The notes beneath the pieces are model-generated. The model worked only from the letters and a program-made list of their open reading frames with translations. It did no database searches and was not told the DNA's origin. Positions 1 through 7,903 of a stretch of DNA of 64,000 nt are shown here, one piece after another. Within the stretch, counting starts at the first letter, position 1. Every line of letters starts with the position of its first letter. The stretch spans positions 62,001-126,000 of the forward strand of contig NZ_WJIF01000003.1 of the NCBI RefSeq assembly GCF_009647605.1, read 5' to 3'. The position numbers were made by a program, and so were the translations under genes. This DNA is from Agromyces agglutinans (lineage in GTDB: Bacteria; Actinomycetota; Actinomycetes; Actinomycetales; Microbacteriaceae).

Positions 1-190
1 CCGGGAGCTCGAGGTCGTCGTGCACCCGCGGCACGGACAACCGCCGGGCTTCGCGCACGACGGAGAGGTCGCCGTCGAGGCGCCCGCCGTCGCCGATGCC
101 CGGTCACCGGAGCCGGGGTATCGCACGCGCATCCGGATCGTGCCCGCCGCGCTGGACGTCTACCGCCCGGCGTCGCCGTCGGTCGAATAG
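1..190 (+). CDS. C-terminal fragment of a probable diacylglycerol kinase-family lipid kinase (5' end outside window)
   Basis: An open frame enters from the left edge (codons begin at base 2) and stops with TAG at 188-190, giving the last 62 residues of a protein. The fragment contains an AHDGEVAVEAPAV stretch and then IRIVPAALDVYRP. This matches the C-terminal pattern of YegS/DgkB-type lipid kinases, where a (V)DGE segment is followed by a 'v.PgAL.v..P' strand. The catalytic N-terminal half is not visible, so the assignment rests on this short pattern. It converges on murB, with 29 bases between the stops. Confidence 0.5.
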   Translation, partial: RELEVVVHPRHGQPPGFAHDGEVAVEAPAVADARSPEPGYRTRIRIVPAALDVYRPASPSVE

Positions 191-219
191 CGACCCACCC
201 CGCCGGGGTGGCGCCGACG

Positions 220-1413
220 CTACAGCTCGACGCCGACGAACACCGGTTCGGGGTGCAGCACGATGCCGAACTCGGCCTGCACGCGCCCCTGCACGAACCG
301 CGCGAGCTGCGCGATCTCCTCGGCACTCGCGCCGCCGCGGTTCGTCAGGGCGAGCGTGTGCTTCGACGAGATCGCGGCGCGCGACCCGGGCAGCGCGAAC
401 CCGCGCCGCACGCCCGCGTGCTCGATGAGCCACGCGGCCGAGAGCTTCACGAGCGGCTCGGCGGGCGGGGCATCCGTCATCTGGTGAGCGGATGCCTCGA
501 CCGACGCCTGGTGGGCGAGGAACGCATCGAGCGGGCTCTGGCTCGTGAGGTCGCTGAGCGGCACCACCTCGTCGGGCGCGTCGGGCTCGACGTACCAGCG
601 CGGGGCGTCGGCGGGCAGCGTGCGCGCGATGCGCTCGGTGACGATCGGGTTGGTGAAGAACGAGCCCGCGCTGACCGAGTCGGCGTCGGCGGGGTCGAGC
701 ACCATGCCCTTCGAGCGTCGCAGCGCCAGCACGGCCTCGCGGACGCTCGCGATCGAGACCCGGTCGCCGAGCTGCACGCCGAGCGCGTCGGCGAGCTGCC
801 GATAGGCGATCGGCTGGCCGAGCGCCTCGCCGAGGACGGCGCGTTCGCTCGCGGTGTCGTGCAGTTCGAGCTCCACGGAGACGACGATGCCGGGCAGTCC
901 GCGCTTGAGCACCGACGTGCGGTAGCCGAGTTCGAGCTCTTCCGCCGCCATGCGCCGCGGTTCGTCGGCGAACTCGTCGAGGAACTCGACGGCGACGAGG
1001 GTCGCCTCGAGCTCCTGGCCGTAGGCGCCGATGTTCTGCACGGGCGCCGCGCCGACCGAGCCCGGGATGCCCGACAGCGCCTCGATCCCCGAGTAGCCGT
1101 GCTCGACGGTCCAGGCGACGAGGTCGTCCCAGTTCTCGCCGGCCTGCACGCGCAGGCGCACGGTGCCCTCGGCACCGCCGCCGCTCGGCAGCACCTCGAT
1201 GCCGCGCGTCGCGATGCGGACCACGGTGCCCTCGAAGCCCTCGTCGCCGACGAGCAGGTTGGAGCCGCCGCCGAGCGCCAGCCACGATTCGCCGTCGCGC
1301 CAGGCCGCGGTCGCGAGGTCGACGAGGTCGCGCTGCGTGGTCGCGGTCGCGAGGCGGCCGATCGGCCCGCCCACGCGCAGCGTCGTGAGGTCGGAGAAGC
1401 GCAGGTCGCCCAT
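220..1413 (-). CDS. murB: UDP-N-acetylenolpyruvoylglucosamine reductase MurB
   Basis: MurB is the FAD enzyme that reduces UDP-GlcNAc-enolpyruvate to UDP-MurNAc, the second committed step of peptidoglycan precursor synthesis in the cytoplasm. The 397-residue protein starts MGDLRFSDLTTLRVGGP. It has the FAD pyrophosphate-binding stretch LALGGGSNLLVGDEGF near residues 45-60, the IPGSVGAAPVQNIGAYGQE segment, and SAGSFFTNPIV with the catalytic serine. The ATG overlaps the stop of the upstream MaoC-like gene by one base (TGATG), so the three minus-strand genes are probably translationally coupled. MurB next to paired MaoC/HadAB-like dehydratases is a recurrent actinobacterial arrangement. Confidence 0.95.
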   Translation of the reverse strand: MGDLRFSDLTTLRVGGPIGRLATATTQRDLVDLATAAWRDGESWLALGGGSNLLVGDEGFEGTVVRIATRGIEVLPSGGGAEGTVRLRVQAGENWDDLVAWTVEHGYSGIEALSGIPGSVGAAPVQNIGAYGQELEATLVAVEFLDEFADEPRRMAAEELELGYRTSVLKRGLPGIVVSVELELHDTASERAVLGEALGQPIAYRQLADALGVQLGDRVSIASVREAVLALRRSKGMVLDPADADSVSAGSFFTNPIVTERIARTLPADAPRWYVEPDAPDEVVPLSDLTSQSPLDAFLAHQASVEASAHQMTDAPPAEPLVKLSAAWLIEHAGVRRGFALPGSRAAISSKHTLALTNRGGASAEEIAQLARFVQGRVQAEFGIVLHPEPVFVGVEL

Positions 1414-1862
1414 CAGAGCTGCACGCGCACCTGGGCCTTGCCGAGCACGGTCTCTTCACCGACCTTGACGGTGAGATCGACCCGCGCGATGCGCGCCTCG
1501 GCGTCGAGCTGGCCGATCTTCGCGATGACGGTGACGACCGCGCCGAGCTCGGGGTCGACGAGCACGGGGCGGGTGAACCGGGTCTGGTAGTCGACGACGC
1601 GCCCCGGATCGACCGCCCAGTCGACGACCGGCTGCACCGCGAAGCCCATGGTGAGCATGCCGTGCGCGAGCACGCCGGGAAGGCCGACGGCCTTCGCGAC
1701 GTCGTCGCGGTAGTGGATGGGGTTGAAGTCGCCGGATGCCCCCGCATAGCGCACGAGGGAGTCACGGCTGACCGCGAAGACGCGCTCGTCGACGAGGTCG
1801 CCGACCGTGAGTGCGTCGAAGTCGGGTGCGGATGCCGCGGGCCGGGCGGTCTCGGTCGTCAT
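1413..1862 (-). CDS. MaoC-like hotdog dehydratase
   Basis: A 149-residue single-hotdog protein of the MaoC/R-specific enoyl hydratase family. It carries the hydratase 2 signature: SGDFNPIHYRDDVAKAVGLPGVLAHGMLTMGF holds the catalytic Asp and His (D..N..H) and the following substrate loop. The family hydrates or dehydrates 3-hydroxyacyl thioesters. Here it sits between a second hotdog gene and murB with one-base TGATG overlaps on both sides, like the HadA/HadB heterodimers of mycolate-type actinobacteria. The likely role is as the catalytic half of a heterodimeric 3-hydroxyacyl-ACP/CoA dehydratase; the exact substrate is not evident. Confidence 0.85.
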   Translation of the reverse strand: MTTETARPAASAPDFDALTVGDLVDERVFAVSRDSLVRYAGASGDFNPIHYRDDVAKAVGLPGVLAHGMLTMGFAVQPVVDWAVDPGRVVDYQTRFTRPVLVDPELGAVVTVIAKIGQLDAEARIARVDLTVKVGEETVLGKAQVRVQL

Positions 1863-2308
1863 CAGTCTTCTCCTCGCACGACGAGGGCGGAGGTGGCCGT
1901 CACGACGTGCTCGCCCGAGGCATCCGTGATCGCGGTCTCGGCGGTGACGATCGAGTGGCCGCCGAGCGTCTTGACGCTCGCGACCGTCAGCTGCGCGGTG
2001 AGCACGTCGCCCGCGACGATGGGGCGGGTCGCCGTGAACCTCTGGTCGCCGTGCACGACGCGCGCGAAGTCGATGCCCGAGCCGGGTTCGGCGAGCAGCT
2101 GCGCCAGAGTCTGCTCCTGGATGACGACGGCGAAGGTCGGCGGGGCGACCACGTCGGCGTATCCGGCGGCCTGTGCCGCAACCGGGTCGAGGTTCACGGG
2201 GTTCGTCGCGAAGACGGCGCGGGCGAACTCGCGCACCTTCTCGCGACCGACGACGTAGGGCTCGGTCGGCGGGAACGTCCGCCCTTGGAGTTCGGGGTTC
2301 ACTGGCAC
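1862..2308 (-). CDS. FAS1-type/MaoC N-terminal-domain dehydratase subunit
   Basis: A 148-residue hotdog protein starting MPVNPELQGRTFPP. It has the ATNPVNLDPVAAQAAGYADVVAPPTFAVV stretch typical of HadA-like 'MaoC dehydratase N-terminal' proteins, which lack the full catalytic pair and provide substrate binding. Its stop overlaps the start of the next MaoC gene by one base, so the two probably make one heterodimeric enzyme. Its promoter must lie in the 65-base gap shared with the divergent alpha/beta hydrolase at 2374, where the TetR-type palindrome is found. Confidence 0.85.
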   Translation of the reverse strand: MPVNPELQGRTFPPTEPYVVGREKVREFARAVFATNPVNLDPVAAQAAGYADVVAPPTFAVVIQEQTLAQLLAEPGSGIDFARVVHGDQRFTATRPIVAGDVLTAQLTVASVKTLGGHSIVTAETAITDASGEHVVTATSALVVRGED

Positions 2309-2355
2309 CCCGACAGACTACCCAACGGCATCCGGGCCGCCCCTTGCGGAATCCG

Positions 2356-2370
2356 GCTAATGGTATTAGC
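2356..2370. promoter_or_regulatory. Perfect 15-bp palindrome, probable TetR operator overlapping a -10 box
   Basis: GCTAAT-GGT-ATTAGC has two perfect 6-bp arms around three bases. It ends four bases before the first ATG of the hydrolase gene, and its right half contains TATTAG, which would serve as a -10 element. A TetR-family gene lies immediately downstream of the hydrolase, so autoregulation of this pair is the simplest reading. The site also lies in the divergent gap facing the MaoC/murB operon. Confidence 0.7.
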
Positions 2371-2373
2371 TTC

Positions 2374-3240
2374 ATGGACATGAACACGAGCGAAGCCACC
2401 GCGATCCGGTTCCTCGAGCGCCCCGAAGGCCGCATCTCGTACGAGGTGCACGGCTCCGGGCCGCTGGTCGTCGCCGTGCCCGGCATGGGCGATCTGCGGG
2501 CGAGCTACCGCGAAGTCGTCGAGCCGCTCGTCGAAGCCGGCCACCGCGTGGTCGTGACCGACCTCCGCAGCCACGGCGACGGCGACACGGGGTTCACGGC
2601 GTTCGGCGACGAGGCGACGGCCGACGACCTGATCGCGCTCATCCGCGAACTCGGCGACGCACCGGCCGTGCTCGTCGGCAACTCGATGGGCGCTGCCGCC
2701 GCCGTGATCGTCGCGGCCCGCGAGCCCGGGCTCGTCGCGGGCATCGTCGGCCTCGGCCCGCTGCTTCGCAATCCACCGACCTCGGCGGTCATGCGCGCGC
2801 TGATGCCCCTGCTCTACCGCGGCGCCCTCGCCCGGCCGTGGGGAGCCAGGTTCTGGGGCGGCTTCTACCGATCGCTCAATGCCGGCCGCCGCGCGCCCTG
2901 GCTCGACGAGCACGTCGAGGCGATCACGGCGATGCTGCGCGAACCGGGCCGGCTGCGCGACTTCCGCCGGCTCGCGGTCGCGCTCGACCACGACCCGGCC
3001 GAGCGCGCGGTCGCCGAGGTGCGGGCGCCGATGCTGCACATCGTCGGGTCGCTCGACCCCGACTACCGCGACCCGGCCGCCGAGGCCGAGTGGCTGCGCT
3101 CGCACGGCGCCGAGGTGCACGAGATCGACGAGGCCGGCCACTACCCGCACGCGCAACGCCCCGACCGCGTCGTGCCGATCATCACGCGATTCCTCGTACG
3201 CCTGCGTTCGGGTTCCGAGTGGCGGATGCCCCGTGCCTAG
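2374..3240 (+). CDS. Alpha/beta hydrolase
   Basis: A cytoplasmic alpha/beta-hydrolase-fold protein of 288 residues. The nucleophile elbow is GNSMG (Ser within VLVGNSMGAAAAV). There is an oxyanion-type VPGMGDLRASY loop, an acid in GSLDPDYRDP, and a catalytic His in DEAGHYPHAQRP. The substrate is unknown. Two in-frame ATGs are available (2374 and 2380) and neither has a Shine-Dalgarno sequence. A TATTAG hexamer 5-10 bases upstream suggests a leaderless mRNA, for which the second ATG would fit equally well. It overlaps the following tetR gene by eight bases, and the palindrome just upstream suggests control by that regulator. Confidence 0.9.
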   Translation: MDMNTSEATAIRFLERPEGRISYEVHGSGPLVVAVPGMGDLRASYREVVEPLVEAGHRVVVTDLRSHGDGDTGFTAFGDEATADDLIALIRELGDAPAVLVGNSMGAAAAVIVAAREPGLVAGIVGLGPLLRNPPTSAVMRALMPLLYRGALARPWGARFWGGFYRSLNAGRRAPWLDEHVEAITAMLREPGRLRDFRRLAVALDHDPAERAVAEVRAPMLHIVGSLDPDYRDPAAEAEWLRSHGAEVHEIDEAGHYPHAQRPDRVVPIITRFLVRLRSGSEWRMPRA

Positions 3241-3907
3241 GGCCGGCCTCTCCCCCGAGGCAGTCGTCGCGATCGGCCTCGACGTGGTCGACGCAGGCGG
3301 CCCGGGCGGCTTCGAACGGCTGACCCTCGCCGCGGTCGCCGAGCGCGCGGGCGTCGCGGTGCCGAGCCTGTACAAGCACGTCGGCGGGCTCGACGACCTG
3401 CGCCGCCGCATCGCGACGGAATCGGTGCGCGCTCTCGATGAGGTCGTCGCGGAGGCAAACTCCGGCCTGGCGGCCACCAGCCGGTCGGGCACGGGCTCCG
3501 CGGACACCGACGACGGATCGGGCGCCGCTGCGCTGCGAGCGCTGGCGCGGGGCATCCGCTCGTTCGCGCTCGCGCACCCCGGCCGCTACGCCGCCGTGCA
3601 GTTCGCGCCGACGCAACTCCGCGACGGCGCCGCCGGCGACGGCAGTGCCGCCGGCGACGCGCTCGCCGCGGCCGCGGCGGCGCTGCTCGGTCGCCTCGAC
3701 GACGCGCTGCGCGCGCAGGGCCTGCCCGAGGCGTGCCTGGTCGACGGCGTGCGCCTGCTGCGCTCGTCCGTGCACGGCTTCGTCGCCCTCGAGCAGGGCG
3801 GTGGCTTCGGCCTGCCCGACGACCTCGACCGCAGCTTCGACGTCGTCGTCGAGGCGATGGTCGCGGGCGTCGAGCGACTGCGCGGCGCATCGGCGATCAG
3901 TCGCTGA
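3233..3907 (+). CDS. TetR/AcrR-family regulator with WHG domain
   Basis: A 224-residue repressor. The N-terminal helix-turn-helix is LTLAAVAERAGVAVPSLYKHVGGLDDL (about residues 25-52). The C-terminal ligand-binding region contains SSVHGFVALEQGGGFGLPDDLDRSF, the signature of the TetR_C_33/WHG subfamily. The GTG at 3233 overlaps the hydrolase stop by eight bases and has GGCGGA upstream, indicating coupled translation. The family usually represses its own operon through a palindrome of the kind found at 2356-2370. The inducer is unknown. Confidence 0.9.
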   Translation: MPRAGLSPEAVVAIGLDVVDAGGPGGFERLTLAAVAERAGVAVPSLYKHVGGLDDLRRRIATESVRALDEVVAEANSGLAATSRSGTGSADTDDGSGAAALRALARGIRSFALAHPGRYAAVQFAPTQLRDGAAGDGSAAGDALAAAAAALLGRLDDALRAQGLPEACLVDGVRLLRSSVHGFVALEQGGGFGLPDDLDRSFDVVVEAMVAGVERLRGASAISR

Positions 3908-3941
3908 TCTCGATCGCGACACCGCGCCGGACGTTCCCTCC

Positions 3942-4000
3942 GCCGAAGTCGGTTCCGAAGTCCCGAAGCTCCGAAGTACCGAAGTACCGACGCACCGGCG
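3942..4000. repeat. Tandem 8-mer CCGAAGTN array
   Basis: In the gap between the TetR stop and the Imm-5-like gene, CCGAAGT-type octamers recur about six times (CCGAAGTC, CCGAAGCT, CCGAAGTA, CCGAAGTA and variants). The 15-mer CCGAAGTACCGAAGT appears here and, in reverse complement, near 55015. No gene is apparent in 3908-4083 apart from this array. Confidence 0.6.
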
Positions 4001-4083
4001 GACCGCGGTAGTGAAGTGCCGGTGGCCAGCGCACACCTGTACCGACCGCGAGGGCCTGCGGGCGATGGGCATCCTCCGCCGCA

Positions 4084-4632
4084 TCACCCCCGTGCGAGCA
4101 GCGCCGCCTGCAGGTCGCGGATGACCGTACCGAGCACGCCGGAAGCGAGCAGGCCGCGCCCGAGCGGACCCGAGGCGTCTGCCCCGAGGAGCGGTAGTCG
4201 CCGCAGGGCCGCGGCGGCCTCCGGCGACAGGTGATCGAGTTGCCAGCCGACCTCGTCGGCGACGGCGTCCGGCCGACCGGGCGCCGCCGAGCCGGCGGCC
4301 TTCGCCGCATAGGCTGCCGCGCCGAGCGCGTGCGCGCCCATATGCGCGACGGCGGCCGCCTGCGCGGCGGCACGGGCGGCCGCGACCGCCGCGGGGCCCG
4401 TCACCGCGTGCGCCGCACGCCCGGCGACGAAGCGGCGGCGGATCTCCTCTGCCGCGCCCAGCTCGCCGCGGGCGAACGCGCGGGTGCGGGCGATGGCGTC
4501 GCGCGCACGCGCATCGTTCGGAGCCTCGGCCTCGAACAGCGGAAGCACGCGTTCGGCGCAGTCCGCCGCCCAGCCGGCCACCAGGCGACGATCGGCCACC
4601 GTCAACGCCTGCGGGGAAGCCGCGGACCTCAT
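4084..4632 (-). CDS. Imm-5-like family protein
   Basis: A 182-residue, strongly alanine-rich helical protein. It carries the conserved pattern of the 'Imm-5-like'/SbcC-like family: LVAGWAADCAERVLPLFE, then DARARDAIARTRAFARGE, then repeated AAARAAAQAAAVAHMGAHALGAAAYAAKAA. The family was named from polymorphic-toxin neighbourhoods but its biochemical role is unproven. It overlaps the DUF6194 gene by four bases (ATGA), so the two are probably one operon. No toxin gene is adjacent, so an immunity role is not supported by local context. Confidence 0.7.
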   Translation of the reverse strand: MRSAASPQALTVADRRLVAGWAADCAERVLPLFEAEAPNDARARDAIARTRAFARGELGAAEEIRRRFVAGRAAHAVTGPAAVAAARAAAQAAAVAHMGAHALGAAAYAAKAAGSAAPGRPDAVADEVGWQLDHLSPEAAAALRRLPLLGADASGPLGRGLLASGVLGTVIRDLQAALLARG

Positions 4633-5096
4633 GCCGGGCGCCCCGGCCGATCAGCACTCGACGCACGTCGAGTCGCACGGGCCCGCGCCGCCTCGTGCGC
4701 CTCGCGCAGCAGCGCGAGCACGAGGTCGCCCGTCCGCTCCCCCGGGCCGACCACCGACACCCATCCCTGCGCCCCGTACACGGGGTGCAGGACGACGACG
4801 TCGGGCTCAGCCGGATCCGCGCCGGAAGCGGCCAGTCGCCGCGCCGCGTCGCGGCCGACGTGGATGTTCACGCGGAACCGGTCGGGCGCATCGAGCCGCG
4901 AGGCCTCGTCGCCGGGATAGTCCTTCGTGATGATCGTGCCGTACGGCTGCGTGCGCTCGGGCATCACGCCGTCGGGCGCGAAGAAGAAGAAGGCATCGCC
5001 CCACGCCAGCTCCGGGAACGGACCGCCCTCCTCGGGGACGACGACCAGCGCACCGTCGAACCCCTGAACCGCATCGATGATCTGCTGCATCTCCAT
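4629..5096 (-). CDS. DUF6194 family protein
   Basis: A 155-residue soluble protein with the DUF6194 pattern: WGDAFFFFAPDGVMPERTQPYGTI, then TKDYPGDEASRLDAPDRFRVNIHVGR, then VVVLHPVYGAQGWVSVVGPGERT. The function of the family is unknown. It heads a two-gene minus-strand unit and is divergent from the MerR-type gene at 5158, with a 61-base gap that must hold both promoters. Control by that regulator is plausible but inferred. Confidence 0.75.
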   Translation of the reverse strand: MEMQQIIDAVQGFDGALVVVPEEGGPFPELAWGDAFFFFAPDGVMPERTQPYGTIITKDYPGDEASRLDAPDRFRVNIHVGRDAARRLAASGADPAEPDVVVLHPVYGAQGWVSVVGPGERTGDLVLALLREAHEAARARATRRASSADRPGRPA

Positions 5097-5157
5097 GGTT
5101 CCATCGTGACCTTCATGTGCTTATGTGGAGTTCGACCCGCGATTCCGGGGAGAAACC

Positions 5158-5943
5158 GTGTCCAATCCTCCATTCAGCACCGCCGACCTCGGCCGGCTCG
5201 TGGGCTATTCGACGCAGCAGGTCCGCGACCTGGAACGCCTCGGCGTCCTCCCCGCCGCCGAACGTGCGGCGAACGGCTACCGACGGTTCGGCGAGCCGCA
5301 CCTCGTGGCGATCCAGGCGTACCGTGCGCTCGCGGCGGCAGTCGGCCCGGTCGAGGCGAGGCGGCTCATGCCCGCCCTGCTCCCGGCGCCGGTCGATGAG
5401 GCCGCCGAACTCGTCGACGACCTGCACGCCTCGATCGCCCGAGAGCGTGCGAACGTCCGTGCGGCGCGCAGCGGGCTCGACGTCGTCCTCGCGGAGACCG
5501 AGGCGCCCTTCGACGACCGCGACGCCATGACCGTCGGCGAGCTCGCCCAGGCCCTCGGTGTGCGCGCGTCGGCGCTGCGGCATTGGGAGCAGGAGGGACT
5601 CGTCCACCCGGATCGCACGCGTCCGTCGCGAGCCCGGCGCTACGACGCGCGCGCGATCGCCGAGGCGAGGATCGTGGCCGCACTCAGGGCCGGCGGCTAC
5701 GGCATCCCGGCGATCGCTCGCGTGCTCGGCGACCTCCACGTCGGCGGGCTGACCGCGCCGGCGCGCGACCTGCTCGACGAGCGACTCGACGGCCTCACGC
5801 GGCGAAGCATCCGCCTGCTCGAGGCATCCGCGCAGCTGCACCGGCTGCTCGAGGACCGCCGCGACCACCGCGCGAACGACCCGGCCGACGAGCGCGCCCA
5901 CGCCGCCGCTACAGCAGCCGCCGCGCCGTCGCCCACGCCGTGA
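5158..5943 (+). CDS. MerR-family regulator with two MerR DNA-binding domains
   Basis: A 261-residue regulator with two winged-helix MerR domains in one chain. The first covers about residues 5-70 (STADLGRLVGYSTQQVRDLE and a GYRRFGEPHL wing). The second covers about 122-190 (MTVGELAQALGVRASALRHWE, then RARRYDARAIAEARIVAAL). A coiled segment lies between them. The GTG at 5158 is chosen because GGGGAG lies six to seven bases upstream; the ATG at 5125 has no such site. No cysteine-rich metal site is seen. Its last 35 bases overlap the 3' end of the convergent response-regulator gene. Confidence 0.85.
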   Translation: MSNPPFSTADLGRLVGYSTQQVRDLERLGVLPAAERAANGYRRFGEPHLVAIQAYRALAAAVGPVEARRLMPALLPAPVDEAAELVDDLHASIARERANVRAARSGLDVVLAETEAPFDDRDAMTVGELAQALGVRASALRHWEQEGLVHPDRTRPSRARRYDARAIAEARIVAALRAGGYGIPAIARVLGDLHVGGLTAPARDLLDERLDGLTRRSIRLLEASAQLHRLLEDRRDHRANDPADERAHAAATAAAAPSPTP

Positions 5944-6583
5944 GCTCGTGCCGCGACGAGAGCTGGAGCTTGCGCAGCACGCTCGACACGTGCGTCTCGA
6001 CCGTCTTCGTCGAGATGAACAGGGTCGCGGCGACCTCTTTATAGGCGTAGCCGCGCGCGATGAGGCGCATGACCTCCTGCTCGCGCCCCGAGAGCCGGTC
6101 GAGCTCGTCGTCGGCCGCGGCGACCTCGCCGCCGGCGGCGCCGAAGGCGTCGAGCACGAAGCCCGCGAGCCGCGGCGAGAACACCGCGTCGCCGGACGCG
6201 ACGGCGTGCACCGCGCGGCTCACCTCGTCGCCCGATGCGCCCTTCGTGATGTAGCCGCGGGCGCCGGCACGGATGACGCCGACGACGTCCTCGGCCTTGT
6301 CGGAGACGCTGAGCGCCAGGAACCGGGTCGACGGCACCTCGGACGCCGCCCGCCGGAGCACTTCGGCACCGCCCGCGAGCGAGGCATCCGCACCCCCGGG
6401 CAGGTGGACGTCGAGCAGCACCACGTCGGGTCGTTCGCGCAGGACGACCTCGATCGCCGACCCGACATCGGATGCCTCGCCCACGACGTCGATCGAGGCG
6501 TCGAGGTCGGCGCGCAGGCCCGACCGGAAGATCGAGTGGTCGTCGACGACCACGACTCGCAGGCGCGCTCGCTCATCAGCCAC
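5909..6583 (-). CDS. NarL/FixJ-type response regulator
   Basis: A 224-residue two-component regulator. The receiver domain is at the N-terminus (VVVVDDHSIFRSGL; phosphoacceptor Asp in DVVLLDVHLPGG near residue 55; conserved Lys in YITKGAS). A C-terminal LuxR helix-turn-helix follows (LSGREQEVMRLIARGYAYKEVAATLFISTKTVETHVSSVL). The GTG start overlaps the stop of the sensor kinase gene by eight bases, so kinase and regulator are translationally coupled. Its 3' end runs 35 bases into the convergent MerR gene. Confidence 0.93.
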   Translation of the reverse strand: MADERARLRVVVVDDHSIFRSGLRADLDASIDVVGEASDVGSAIEVVLRERPDVVLLDVHLPGGADASLAGGAEVLRRAASEVPSTRFLALSVSDKAEDVVGVIRAGARGYITKGASGDEVSRAVHAVASGDAVFSPRLAGFVLDAFGAAGGEVAAADDELDRLSGREQEVMRLIARGYAYKEVAATLFISTKTVETHVSSVLRKLQLSSRHELTAWATARRLL

Positions 6584-7799
6584 GTGGGGCCTCCGTCTCG
6601 TATCGCAGGTGCACCTCGGTACCCTCGCCGCCGGCACCGCGAGCGACCGTCGCGCTGCCGCCCGCGCGCCGCATGCGGCCGATGATCGACTCGCGCACGC
6701 CGAGCCGGTCCTGCGGCACCTCGGCCGGATCGAAGCCGGCTCCGCGGTCGCGGACGTACACGTCGACGGCGCGAGGCGATCCCTCGAGGTAGACCGTGAC
6801 GTCACCGCCCGCGTGGCGCGCGGCGTTCAGCATGGCCTCGCGCGCCGCGGCCGCGAGTTCGCCGCTGGCGCGCTCCTCCGACATGCCGACCGCGACGACC
6901 TCGATGCGAACCGCATAGTCGAGTTCGAGGGCAGCGGCGAAGTCGCGCAGGTCGGTCGCGAGATCGCTGTCGGCCGAGGCATCCCCGTCGTGCAGCCAGC
7001 TGCGCAGCTCGCGCTCCTGGGCCCGCGCGAGGCGCCCGGCGTCGCTCGACGCACCCGCCCGGTTCTGGATGAGCGCGAGCGTCTGCAGCACCGAGTCGTG
7101 CAGGTGCGCGGCCATCTCGCTGCGCTGCTCATCGCGGATGCGGCGCACCCGTTCGTCGGTGAGGTCGCGCCAGAGTCGCACGAAGGCGGGCGCGTACACG
7201 AGGGCGATGCCGATGAGCACGACGAGTGCGGCGACGAGCGCCGTGACCGGCTGCACCCGCGCGGCACCGAGCATGAGGGCGCCCGCGAGCACGAGGAGCA
7301 CGACGGTCAGCACGATCCGCACGGGGAGCTCGACCCGCGGCCCGCGTTCGGGGTCGGTGCGGTCGATGAAGCCGACCCAGGCTCCTGCACCGACGGCGGC
7401 GAGCACGGCGAGGGCCGTCGCCGGGATCCACTCCGTGGCGTCGGCGGACGGGCGCGTCGTCGCGAGCACGATCGCCACGAGCGCCGCGACGACCGAGAGG
7501 GACGTCAGCACGATCGCGACGGGCGCGCGCCGCACGACCCGACCGCTGCCGGACGCGCCGGCGTCGCTCGCGCCCGCCATGCGCGAGGCGCCCGGCTCCC
7601 CCGGCTCCGCCCACGGCGTCAGCGCCCAGAGCCACGCGTACAGCAGCACGCCCGCGCCGCCGAGCAGCGCGGTCGCCGCGAACGCGAGGCGCACCACGAG
7701 CACGGGCCAGCCGAGGTGGTCGGCCAACCCGCCTGCGACCCCCGCGACGAGGCAGTCGCGCCGGCGCACGAGCCGGCGCACGGGCAGGGCGGTGGACAT
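6576..7799 (-). CDS. PspC-domain histidine kinase
   Basis: A 407-residue membrane sensor kinase. Residues about 5-65 form a PspC domain (RRDCLVAGVAGGLADHLGWPVLVVRLAF) with a membrane helix, and several further hydrophobic segments follow up to about residue 215. The HisKA_3-type dimerisation segment is EMAAHLHDSVLQTLALIQNRAG (His in HLHDS), followed by an HATPase domain with AAREAMLNAARHAGG (N box) and RDRGAGFDPAEV (G1 box). It resembles the LiaS/DesK group of envelope-stress kinases. It is divergent from another PspC-domain gene at 7904, which suggests a shared envelope-stress circuit. Confidence 0.92.
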   Translation of the reverse strand: MSTALPVRRLVRRRDCLVAGVAGGLADHLGWPVLVVRLAFAATALLGGAGVLLYAWLWALTPWAEPGEPGASRMAGASDAGASGSGRVVRRAPVAIVLTSLSVVAALVAIVLATTRPSADATEWIPATALAVLAAVGAGAWVGFIDRTDPERGPRVELPVRIVLTVVLLVLAGALMLGAARVQPVTALVAALVVLIGIALVYAPAFVRLWRDLTDERVRRIRDEQRSEMAAHLHDSVLQTLALIQNRAGASSDAGRLARAQERELRSWLHDGDASADSDLATDLRDFAAALELDYAVRIEVVAVGMSEERASGELAAAAREAMLNAARHAGGDVTVYLEGSPRAVDVYVRDRGAGFDPAEVPQDRLGVRESIIGRMRRAGGSATVARGAGGEGTEVHLRYETEAPRG

Positions 7800-7903
7800 G
7801 TCGACCAGTCAACCAGCACCCGGAGGCGCCGACCCGGGGAATCAGGGTCGAATCAGGGAACCACCCCATAGCACGTGCCGGCGCGCTCCGCGAGCATCGA
7901 AGC

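Noticed and set aside
104-1765. Long frames of 553 and 460 codons overlapping murB on both strands
   Set aside because: Arg/Ala-rich translations without any family pattern; they are shadows of the GC-rich murB/MaoC frames.
4084-4632. Imm-5-like gene as the immunity partner of a local toxin
   Set aside because: No toxin gene is nearby; the only toxin-like protein is 50 kb away in the CIS locus and belongs to a delivery system that usually has no dedicated immunity gene.
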